Source: Xanthoparmelia taractica
Taxonomy: Eukaryota > Ascomycota > Lecanoromycetes > Lecanorales > Parmeliaceae
Length of the DNA stretch: 64,000 bases
Assembly: GCA_033085395.1 (NCBI GenBank)
Contig: JANQBS010000089.1
Location: 1 to 64,000, forward strand
Direction of reading: 5' to 3'
The position numbers and the translations under genes are program-made. Shown here in pieces: positions 33,917 through 43,812 of the stretch. The notes under the pieces are model-generated. The model did no database searches. It had not been told where the DNA came from and saw only the letters and a list, made by a program, of their open reading frames with translations. Numbering within the stretch: the first letter of the stretch is position 1; each line of letters starts with the position of its first letter.

Positions 33917-34628
33917 TTTTGGACACAGATCAAAGCATGCTGGGACTTTAGGTGCAAGTAGTAAAAGATGTGGTGGGAAAGGAGGTGGGTTAAGATTGGA
34001 AAGACAGAAGCTGTAGAGGAGTGAGTGAGGTTCGAAAGGGAAGTAAGAAAGATGAGAAGAGTCCAGACGCGATGTTTGGTTTTCGCGTAAGAGGTCAAAG
34101 CTCATGTTCACCTCACCTCACTTTTTTTCTACAACGTTTTTTTTGAATTCAATTCACGCTTCGGCCCGTCAATTAATCCGGGCACCTTGACCCCTCCTTT
34201 TCACTGCGGAGCCAACGGAGCTTCTTCCTCCAGTAAAGAGGTACTCCTACCTAGTGCTGTTGAGAAAGGAGCTACAACACGATTAAAAGATGTATAATAT
34301 ATTAGTATTGTTTGTGAATCACTGCTCGTAGCCATGTGTGCGGTATCATAGTGCTGAGGATTCAATACGCAAAGAACAAGAAAGTGAGATTTGGTTCGGT
34401 CGAGTGCGTTGGGTAGACAGACTTGATTTGTTTGAGTGAACAGTAAGCGTGACATGCTTTGAGGTAACAGATGAGTCGTTGCTAGATATTTTCAAAAATG
34501 TCTATAAGCAATGTGATCAAATACGCTCAACAACCCGCCAGCTCCATCCCTTTCTAAAAAAAAACAATGACCCGCCGAGTCTACACAAGGCAAACTTCTT
34601 CATAAACTCCAGTCGAGCCTCTCCACCT
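33917..34628. other. Intergenic region
   Basis: Promoter of the Dnt1-like gene and 3' flank of the sugar transporter. Nothing else is recognised. Confidence 0.5.
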
Positions 34629-36455
34629 CTATCCATGTTTGAAGGTCTGCTTCTCCTCATATACATCATCGTGGTGAGCAAGAGCGTTAACATCCAAGCT
34701 CATGTTCCTCGAGACACTACCCTGTCGCCCGCTCTTGGGAAGGCCGGTCTCAGGATCGACGACCGAGTGGCCACGTTGGGCTGCTTGGACAAGCTCCGGG
34801 TTCTGCTCCTTGAGGATGGCAAAGTTCCTCTCCGCCTCCCAATTCCAGATACTATCAGCCGCGAAGAGAAGATTCATCTCCTCAAGAGTTCGCTGATTAG
34901 ATTCAGGGTACAAGCAGTAGACCATGGGGAGCGTGATGACGTTGGCGATACCGAAGATGTAATATGTCTTCTGCTGCAGAGCCTTGAAGATGACCGGAAG
35001 GATGAGTGTCAGCCAGCCGTTACCAATGGACCAGCCCACGACACCCCATGCGTTACCCTTAGCACGGACCTCCAACGGGAAGATCTCAGCTGGGTAAAGC
35101 CATGGAACAGTGAGCCAGGTGGCGCCGAAGGTGGCCGTGAAGAGGAAGATCATAGCAACCGCACCTGAGCTGTAGCCTCTAGCGAGAGCAGACCCAGCAG
35201 GATGTTGGAGACCCAGGGTTGAGAGACCACCAGCGAGGAACATGGAGATACCTTGAACGATTGAGCCCCAGTACAAGGTCCAGCGCCGACCGATTCTGTC
35301 CAGGGTGAAGACGCAAATGAGAGTGGCCAACTATCAGACGATTAGCCTCCTAAAACAGACATCATGTGAGGGAGCAGCTTACCATGTATGTAATGGTGTT
35401 CAATCCAGAAATCCATTGCACCTGTGCGTTGGGAATACCGGCAGTGCGGAAAATGGTGGGAGCGAAAATGGTCACACCAGCAATACCGATCCACTCCTGC
35501 ATGATTTGAAGCCAGATGACCAGTTGAACACGACGCCCAGTGTGAAGCTTGCCAGAGCCGATACCGAAAAGCATGGAAATGTATGATTGGGACTTGGCGG
35601 TCTTGCGTTCGAGCTCAGCGATGTTGCGGATATCTTGAAACTCGGCCTCGGCCTTGCCCACATCCGCACCAGTCTCACCACGGAGTCTTCCGAGGATGTA
35701 ACGGGCCTCTTCCTCTCTACCGACCTTGACGAGCCAACGAGGGGACTCGGGGAAGAGCCAGCAAATAGCGAAGAGGAGAAGTAATGGGGCGATCTGGAAA
35801 GCAATTGGGAACCTCCAGGTAAATTCCCCAGTTCCGCCTTGGTAGAAATTGCAGCCACTGAAGAATAGTCAGTTACCCATTCACCTTTCAAGTATTCGCT
35901 ATATACTTACTATTCAATCCAATAGGCGACTACGACACCAAAGATGTTAAGCGTGAATTCGATGGCAATGAATTGTCCACGGGATGTGTGCTCGGCGGTC
36001 TCGGTGGCCCAGACGGGAACAATAGCGTTAAGTATTCCTGTACCCCATCCATTGATGAGACGAGCGCAGATCATCCAAGTGTGGTTCTGAGCAGAAGTTT
36101 GGAGTGTAGCTCCGATGACAGCCCAAGCAGCTCCGAGACCGATGGTCTTGATACGGCCATAACGGTCACCGAACCAACCACCGATAAGACAACCGATGAG
36201 AGTGCCGAGATAGTAGATGGAGACAATACCGCCCTGGAGAAGGGTGTTGTCGATGACTGGGGCGCCGGTTTCGGGATCTGGGTGACCGAATTTCATGGTC
36301 TTCTGATAGTAATCAATTGCACCATTGACACCACCCATCATACCCTGATCATAACCAAAGAAGAAGATGGAGAGACCAGCAATACAGTTGATGGCGATGA
36401 GAAGGCTGCGCTTCTCATATTTGTGGACCACGTTGGACCTGGGGATGAGGTCCAT
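34629..36455 (-). CDS. MFS sugar transporter
   Basis: Three exons (35911-36455, 35383-35857, 34629-35330; introns 53 and 52 nt) join to 573 codons. It is a twelve-helix sugar/H+ symporter-type protein of the plasma membrane. Diagnostic motifs occur in order: FFFGYDQGMMGGVNG in helix one, GCLIGGWFGDRYGRIKTI between helices two and three, RLINGWGTGILNAIVPVW in helix four, and LFPESPRWLVKVGR before the central loop. LQIMQEWIGIAGVTIFAPTI in helix seven, TLDRIGRRWT, and VPWLYPAEIFPLEVRAKGNA with CLYPESNQRTLEEMN after helix twelve complete the set. All belong to Pfam Sugar_tr. The substrate cannot be read from sequence; relatives carry hexoses, pentoses, lactose or quinate. A C-terminal cytosolic tail holds S/T sites. 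Confidence 0.93.
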
Positions 36456-39400
36456 GGCGGCGACTGACCGGAGTGCCCTGTGGTGTAGGAGAATTTGGTT
36501 TTACTAGAATATGAAAAGACTGATACTCTGCTTGGCTTTGGGGAAGCAGAGTCCGAACCAGAGATCGGACGGAGAGCTCTCAAGACAAAGAAGGAAGAGC
36601 GGCTTGGGACAGAAAGGTTGTGGGGATGGGGAAAGGTTCTTATATCACAAATTCGACGCGTCTAAGAAACTCTCTTGTCGGACATTGGGGTAATGTGGAG
36701 ATCCATGGGGCAACAACGAAACATTCTGGGTACTACGCATGTGAACGGCAGTTAGCGTTCACAGTGGCATGTCGATTGGAGTCGCGAGAAGGTGTGAGTA
36801 CATGGCTGGTACTTACGGGCGCGCTACTTTGAAGTCAGCACGAATGCGCGAGTCGCATGGTATTGCACGCCAGCCCCAGTGTTTCCATTGCAGCCCCTAG
36901 TCGCTGTCCACCGGGCCTCGCATACTTCCATCAGACGCACATGATCACCAACTCGGAAGGTTATAAGCTTGCTAGTGACTACTTTAGTGAGTCGTTGCAA
37001 ATTAAGCGTCGGTCGGCTGCAGAGCAAATGATAGAAGCGCAGACATCTGACTTGAGCTGGTATAGCCGCTCCAACTTGAGTGGCTTAGCCATCCTACCCT
37101 AGCCGCCTCTCTCCAAGCGTCGCGCACCATCGAGCAATCAACGTCCTTTCTGACCTCGATCCCCAGCTGTTCCCGCCCTAGTAGTTCGATCAGGCAATAC
37201 TCCAGAAGTACGCGAGAACCATCGACACCACGCTAGGAATTAGATATCCAATGACAGCGCTACATTACCGATATATCGAGCAGCAGGCTACCGCCAGCGG
37301 CCAGCCATTGATTACTTCATGAACATAATCCTTCTCGCACGCCCAGGACCGCCGAGATTAGAGTGGAAAGAGAATCATGTCCTGCATCAGCTGCATGATT
37401 CCAATACTTTTTCTGGAAAGGCAGAGCAAACAGGAGGAAGACGAGGGGCTCTGGGAAAATGCCCTGCCAACAATGTCCATGCTATGCTCCAGAAGCCCGC
37501 AAAATCCAACGCCCATAGTATGCCCTGTCATGGAGGGAGAAGTGAATCCTTGAGAATCCTAGAAAGGGGATAGCTGGGCGATTATCGAAACGTTGGTCAG
37601 CGCGTTAATGCACGCGCCAGTACTTCGTAGTGGGAGGCAGATTCGTCAAGTTTAGCCATGGTTGCAAATCAATGCAGCCTTCCATCCATGTCCCGATTGC
37701 CTTACCTTGTGACCCCCACGCACAAGCTGCAGGTAGGTCGGGCTAACCTTTCTGCAGTACGGTATGTTGGATCAAGCAAAATCACTGGGATATTTTTGTC
37801 CCATTATTCTCCATGGATACCAGATCTTTCGTGACGACAGCTCTATCTGCTGCGCTTCACCAAATGGCTTTACGCCAATACATACAGAAGGCAGTGTATG
37901 CGTTTTGTATCTCATTGGCTTGTCCAGTAGGGTATTATGTGGACTTAGAAAAGTATATCTACACTCTGGATCTTGGAATCTGATCTTTTCTTTGCCGATG
38001 GTCCGTCACGGCCTCATGGATTTAGCATCGCAACTCGTATAGAGCCCTTCTTAGGCTTCGAATGCCACCATCCAAGGCCCAAAGGAGGTTGCGCACACCC
38101 AAGTGTTTGGTTCACACCTTGGAGGATGCGACCATAGACACCCATCGGTACTAGTACTTGGTCAGCTATGTCGTGCCTTTCGGTTTGTTATGCGTTTCTT
38201 TCGGCTACAATGGCTTCAAAACGCTGGAACTAGCGCATGGAGTTTCATTCACATTACATGCGGTCCACCCCGCTTCAATTACTTCATTCGGCCATTCAGC
38301 CTTCTAATGCTAGGTTGCTAACCCTCAGGGTGATCGGGGCTGTGACAGATCCCTGGGACGCCTGCCCAGTCGTCTTTTCACAGCGACGTTTCAGTTGACG
38401 AGTTCTCTAGGATCTGCATGTACCAAGTAGAGCTCTGACCCGATAGGATGCCTATCTAGGACCAAACGATCTTCTGCGATTGCTGCGTTCTACACTATCT
38501 GCGCACCAAAGCAGGACGTTAGAATCGCACTTACCCAAAGCTCTCCAGTCGCCTTACAGCTGTTGTACGGAAATCAATGACAAAATGACTATCCTCAGAT
38601 CAGTTAGGTTAACGAGAAGGTGGGAGTCTCGAAGGATCCTTTGCCTAACTGGTTTGAACGCCTTGTGCATAAGTCCCGGATGTCTGAGTTACCACCAAAT
38701 GCCTCCCCAAATTCTCCGCCTGCGCTGCATCTTTCCTAAAGTGTAAAAAATCCATAAACCTGACTAAGGTAGCCCACGATGCACGTTCAGTCCCAGGCGC
38801 TTCTCCACGGTCCCAAGCACAAGTGCCAATGGACGACCCCCACATTTTAATCCCTCATTGGGTGCTTAAGAGCATCCTTGCAGCCACCATCTGCTTCACG
38901 GGCGAAGCAAAAACATGCAGAGGCGAAGAGGTCTAGAATCTGTCTCTCCGAGCGTGACCGTTACTCCCAACTGTGCGTCCTGCATATTTGATCTTCGGCT
39001 TGCATGCGAGTACGGTCCCCAGCAGCTTTTAAAAGAATCATGATCCTTACGCGCCAACCAATTTCTCCGAGGGTCCCACAGCTCTACGGAGATGGCAGCA
39101 TCGCTCTTCGTGTTGAAAAATCCCTCAGCGCTACGCCCTTTGCTTCTCGATCATGCGGAGCCGTTGGATGTCGCTAGGCTGTCAGCTTACATCGCCGGAT
39201 TTCCAGGCCTTTGCTCTCGCCCAACATGCAGGTCGAAATGATCATGCTTTTTCGTCTTCAAAAAATGTAGCTCATCTACCATGACGCTATCTTGCCAGAC
39301 TGCCCCGACATGTTCACTACCATCAACAGAGGGGCTGGATTGTGATGTCCTCCGATGTCTTGATAGCCTGGGGTCAAGACCACTACGAAGTTCACGTGGC

Positions 39401-40729
39401 AGGATGTTTACGCTGCCATTTGAGACTTTGACCCGTGAACAATCGGATGACAGCTCGAGACGGTTGGGTGCGTGATCGAGACGAGACCAGCAATGCCATA
39501 CCGGTGCCTCCCGTGCTCAGCTAAAAGAAAAGGGTCGAAGAATCTCGCAAGCCGTCAAACCGATTTATGGACGAGCCAGATACGGAGCCATCAATCTTTT
39601 ACATGACTACGTTTCAGTGAATGAAGTGCTGATGAAATGAAGGTCTCTTTCAATCTACAGTTCGTCTCACGGCCAACGACTCACCAAGTCCAGAACTTTT
39701 GGATCACCCGTAACTACTCATTCCCAACACAGCGTCCCAGAATATTGCCACCCGCTCTTCTCCGGCTCGCTGCTGTACCGAGAATGCCATTCCTTGAATA
39801 GCCTATTGGATCGATGCGTAATCTGTACACCAGACGTGACTGGTCAGCGAAAAGCTCTCCGGGAGTTTCTGCACCTATGGCTTCTGACATCTCTCTCCCT
39901 TCCTATGGAACATAGCCATCTTTCATCTATCGGTACTCTAGTACGCAAGCACAACGCCCTGAGTGCCCATGAGAAGATCCAAATGTTATGAAGAGCTACT
40001 CTTAAAATGACACGGAACCCATTGTCGACGAAGCCACCTGCCGAGTCTACAAAAAGACAAAAGAAGGATTGTCATAAGAGAAATGCGGGCGATGGACAGT
40101 CTAACATCACGAAACGCGGGTTCGCTTTGATACAAAAGGGAGGGAGGGAGTGCAGATTCGGTTTCACGAATGCGGAATGAAGGAGAAAAGATTGAGCACT
40201 TTTTGCTCCCGGAATGGTTTTTCCCCTCTCTTCATCTTACTCCCTCCTCTCTTCCTTCCTTCCTACCTTCCTTTCCTCCTTCCCCCTCCGTCGCTCCCTC
40301 CCTTTCTCCATCCACTCACTACAAGATTTAGATCTGGACTCATTCATACCATACTTTCACGCCCGTCAAGTTACGGCTTTGAGCCTATACTCAAAACACT
40401 TCTCCTCTCCTCTCCTCTCCTCTCCTCTCCTCCTCATCTCATTAACTTGCCTCTCATACCCGGTTCCCTTGTCGAACGGCCTTGGTAGTCGAAGTCGAGT
40501 TTGTGGGATACAGAGATATGCAGCTGGTGCGGTTGTAGCATTTCCTTTTTCGGGTTGTGGGGGGGAGTTGGGGCGAGTTTTTGGGGAATGTGGAGCGGGA
40601 ATGTAATTCTATTTATGATGTTGACAGATTGCTTAGGTCGTCATATACATATATACAGATTCGTTCTACAAAATGTGATGCTCTATGCTCTTTCACTCTA
40701 TGCCCGGGAGTTTCGAGTTTTGACTGCTT
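36456..40729. other. Gene-poor region of 4.3 kb
   Basis: No protein-coding gene is supported. The first few hundred bases are the transporter promoter. From 37100 to 40100 only short, featureless frames occur in all six frames, with no signal peptide, domain or coherent exon chain. The sequence is not AT-rich or simple, and no terminal repeats or transposase fragments are evident. From 40228 a long pyrimidine-rich stretch begins. Confidence 0.55.
40228..40445. repeat. Polypyrimidine tract with CTCCT and CTTC repeats
   Basis: About 200 bp of nearly pure C/T on the plus strand. It includes CTTCCTTCCTTC near 40252-40275 and a perfect CTCCT pentamer array (about seven units) near 40400-40435. 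Such tracts can form triplex DNA and act as promoter or leader elements. Confidence 0.8.
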
Positions 40730-41899
40730 TCAGACCTCTTCATGTCCATTCATCCCCTTCTCAGCGACTCCATTGTACTTCGTCGAAGACCCAACGCGCG
40801 CAGCTGCATCATCTCCATCTCCATTTTCATCTTCATAATAAGTCCGTTCCCCATCCCCAAAAACCTTGAAGAAGAACCCGTCATAGCTCATCCACACCCC
40901 GCGGAATATCGCCCCTGTGACCGCCACCAACCACGCAGGCACTTGCCCACTGTCATCGCTGAAGAGGCCGCTTAGCGCCAATATAGCCATAATCACCGGG
41001 CGCCATATTATGCCGAAGATCCAGCCTCCAAGCCGCTGTTTTTGCGTCGTCATGGTGTACGGCCGTATCTGGTGCAGATAGTCTTTGTATTCCCCTGGTA
41101 ATGCATGCTCGTCTGCGCCATCGGTGATCAGCTTTAGATACCGCGCCGATGCTTGTGCGTAATCTGGATCTGGGCGCGAAAAGGGTCCGCCTTTTTCCGG
41201 GATGTCACCGGGAGGGAGGATGGGCGAGTAGAGGGTATGCGCTTTGAAGGGGTGTGAGGTTGGGAATTCGGGAACTGTGTTTTCGTTTGGAGGGAGCTCG
41301 TAGCAGTCGACGAGGACGTCTTGGTAGGAAGCGCCGCCGCCTTCGGTAGCTATTATGTGGGCATAGTCCTCTTTTGTTACTTCGTAGACGACGCCTACGA
41401 GGCCTTTCTTCCATCGGTTCTTGTGGTATCTCGGCGTCTTTCTTGGGAGAAGGTGGGACTTTTCGGAGGTAGAGGGAGGGGGGGAGGTATGGCGGTATTT
41501 GGTGTTTGCGAAGCAGGGTTCAAGGTAGGGCAGGCCGGCGAGGTCGAATGTCATGACCAGTTCTGGTACCACGACGTTGACCTGGGATAAGGGTCGTATG
41601 CCACGATTACCTTGGAAGGTCTGCGCGGAGAGGTTCGAGCCATATGCGAGGTAGAGAACTGTGTCTGGATGATCCGGGCCGCCTCCAAGCTCTTTGGGTA
41701 TTCCTTTGTTCAAGCTGTATGGCTTCTCTCGTAGCGATTGAGCCTTGCGCTGCCGTGATGGGCAGGGCAGGCGTAGGCTCCAGCATTTGAGTGCAGAGGA
41801 CTCCTTGGAAGCTGCGCTGGTCCTTCCGATTTTCTTGCAGATAATGGCGGCTTGGTCGCCTGCCGAGGCGCCAATGTGAGGCTCTGTTGACGTGATCAT
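40730..41899 (-). CDS. Gamma-glutamylcyclotransferase-fold protein with C-terminal membrane segment
   Basis: One exon of 389 residues. The GGCT fold begins near 80: TVLYLAYGSNLSAQTFQGNR holds the YGSNL substrate-binding loop. NVVVPELVMTFDLAGLPYLE follows, and KKGLVGVVYEVTKEDYAHII with TEGGGASYQDVLVDCYELP holds the catalytic glutamate and following tyrosine. Such enzymes release 5-oxoproline from gamma-glutamyl groups, as in glutathione turnover or gliotoxin GliK. Beyond the domain is LGGWIFGIIWRPVIMAILAL and VPAWLVAVTGAIFRGVW, one or two membrane helices, then an acidic tail. Membrane attachment is unusual for the superfamily but occurs in other fungal homologues. The N-terminal 75 residues are basic and unstructured. 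It is transcribed divergently from the phosphopantetheinyl transferase gene. Confidence 0.82.
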   Translation of the reverse strand: MITSTEPHIGASAGDQAAIICKKIGRTSAASKESSALKCWSLRLPCPSRQRKAQSLREKPYSLNKGIPKELGGGPDHPDTVLYLAYGSNLSAQTFQGNRGIRPLSQVNVVVPELVMTFDLAGLPYLEPCFANTKYRHTSPPPSTSEKSHLLPRKTPRYHKNRWKKGLVGVVYEVTKEDYAHIIATEGGGASYQDVLVDCYELPPNENTVPEFPTSHPFKAHTLYSPILPPGDIPEKGGPFSRPDPDYAQASARYLKLITDGADEHALPGEYKDYLHQIRPYTMTTQKQRLGGWIFGIIWRPVIMAILALSGLFSDDSGQVPAWLVAVTGAIFRGVWMSYDGFFFKVFGDGERTYYEDENGDGDDAAARVGSSTKYNGVAEKGMNGHEEV

Positions 41900-42241
41900 G
41901 CCTACTTCTTGATCATAGACAGCTATTTACTCGGGTAAACTGCTGCTATAAGATCAGTAAGCTCGTACATAGATCAGAAGAAAGGAGAAGCACGGCTTAA
42001 AGCTCACGACTGGTATTTATCCATCATCGGTCCACGCGGTTTTACTGGATTGCTATTCTAAGCCGGGAACAAGGTTAGGCCGAGCCGACTGCTTGAAGCT
42101 ATCCTCAAAGGGAGTCCGTCTTAGGGCCTCGATGGATCGTCCATCATCTATTTGGTTGAAAATGAGTGAATGCCCGCAGGACTTTGCGGACACTGTTCCA
42201 TTCTCTAACATCAGGTAGTTCAACGATGACATGCCAATTGA
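41900..42241. other. Divergent promoter region (GGCT-like / PPTase)
   Basis: 342 bp between two start codons pointing away from each other. No specific element is recognised. Confidence 0.5.
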
Positions 42242-43171
42242 ATGATGACCACGGACGAGACAAAGGCCTTTCGATGGCTTCTTGACGTCGAATCGCTATG
42301 GCCTGCCCCGGTTGGAGGAAGCCAAAGCGCTCAATCTACAGCTCACTGGGCAACTGGCACGACAGCCCAACATGCCCTGGCCCTTCTCACAGACGGCGAA
42401 CGTGCCAAGGCTCTTCGCTTCTATCGACCAAGTGATGCGAAGCTCTCTCTTGCCTCCAACCTTCTCAAACATCGCGCAATAGCAAATACCTGTCGAGTGC
42501 CCTGGCCTGAGGCTGTTAGTAGTGAAGGTCCACACAAGAAACCATGCTATAAGCCGCTTGATCCGAACTCGCAGAGCCTGGAGTTCAACGTCTCACACCA
42601 TGGCTCTCTGGTCGCATTAGTAGGATGCCCTGGGGAATCGGTAAAACTCGGGGTGGACATTGTGAGAATGAACTGGGAGAAAGATTTCAAGACGGTAATG
42701 AAAGATGGCTTCGAAGCTTGGGCTAACGTGTATGAAATGGTGTTTTCAGACCGTGAGATTAAGGACATAGCAGGGTTTGTGCCGCCAACGCAATGCACTC
42801 AGCAGGACGAGATCAGAGCCAAGCTACGGCACTTCTACACGCATTGGTGCCTGAAGGAGGCCTATGTCAAGATGACGGGCGAAGCATTGCTGGCATCTTG
42901 GCTCAAGGATCTGGAATTTCGCAATGTTCAAGTGCCGGTACCTGCCAGCCAGATGCATGCAGGTGGGGAGGTTGAAGGTGATTGGGGTCAGACTTGCGGT
43001 GGGGTTGAAATATGGTTTTATGGGAGGAGGGTGACGGATGTCAAGCTGGAGATACAGGCATTCCGGGAAGACTACATGATTGCTACCGCTTCTTCAAGCG
43101 TGGAGATGGACTTGGCTGCTTTCAAAGAGCTTGATGTTGAGCGGGATGTCTATCCCTTGCAACCAGGGTAA
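42242..43171 (+). CDS. npgA: 4'-phosphopantetheinyl transferase, NpgA/Sfp type
   Basis: One exon of 309 residues. It transfers the phosphopantetheine arm of CoA to carrier domains of polyketide synthases, non-ribosomal peptide synthetases and the lysine-pathway aminoadipate reductase; filamentous fungi usually keep one essential copy. Motifs are in order: KALRFYRPSDAKLSLASNLL at the N-terminus, then SLEFNVSHHGSLVALVG (P1-type), KLGVDIVRM with the Mg2+-binding aspartate, and FYTHWCLKEAYVKMTGEALL with the metal-binding glutamate and conserved lysines. The length fits the family. ATG codons at 42242 and 42245 both fit; the first is used here. The neighbouring genes include no carrier-domain enzyme, consistent with a housekeeping, genome-wide activator. 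Confidence 0.93.
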   Translation: MMTTDETKAFRWLLDVESLWPAPVGGSQSAQSTAHWATGTTAQHALALLTDGERAKALRFYRPSDAKLSLASNLLKHRAIANTCRVPWPEAVSSEGPHKKPCYKPLDPNSQSLEFNVSHHGSLVALVGCPGESVKLGVDIVRMNWEKDFKTVMKDGFEAWANVYEMVFSDREIKDIAGFVPPTQCTQQDEIRAKLRHFYTHWCLKEAYVKMTGEALLASWLKDLEFRNVQVPVPASQMHAGGEVEGDWGQTCGGVEIWFYGRRVTDVKLEIQAFREDYMIATASSSVEMDLAAFKELDVERDVYPLQPG

Positions 43172-43812
43172 CAAAGGAGCCAGCTCTCTCTCTGAATTCC
43201 AACATAATTTGTGATTGCGCGTTGAAAAGGCCAGAGCAAGCTAGAAAGGTGCTGCGAGACATGGAAGCTTCCTCATGCTGGCGGAATATTGATGTGCCTG
43301 TAATCTGAGATGTCGAAAATACCTAGAACTACTGACTCACAGGATTGAAGACTGCAAAGACCGCTGAAGCTCATCCTTGTTTGAGCAGCCAGAGCAATGA
43401 AGTTAAAAGTGGAAAGCATGGCCATCAATCGTATCATCTCCCACCAACATCCCTTCCGGATGAGGCATCAACAATTGATATCAGTACTCTACGTATTTAC
43501 GACCTTGAAGCAACTTTGAACTCGTCCTCTTTATCGAGAACACGATACTGAAGCCTAAAATTGAAGACATCCAAATATCATGGGCAACTTTATTTTCTCA
43601 CAACTTGTACACTTCCTTCCAAAAAAACCCCTTCTACCCTTTTTTTAACCCCAGTTGTCGAGTAACGTGGTTCTATCGCTGACTCTGGCGTGCGCAACAA
43701 TCTACTCATTCCCAATCTCTAGCATATACACATTGAGCAACTGCAGCCTCTGCGTTCATTCGCTATCCAAGTGAAGTGTCACAGGTACCTCAACCATCAA
43801 CCCCTTAGAGCC
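43172..43812. other. Intergenic region
   Basis: 3' flank of the PPTase gene and promoter of the next gene. Nothing further recognised. Confidence 0.5.

Noticed and set aside
39091..39240. A 49-codon frame starting MAASLFVLKN in the gene desert
   Set aside because: It is short, isolated, without domain or conserved features, and as expected by chance in this sequence.
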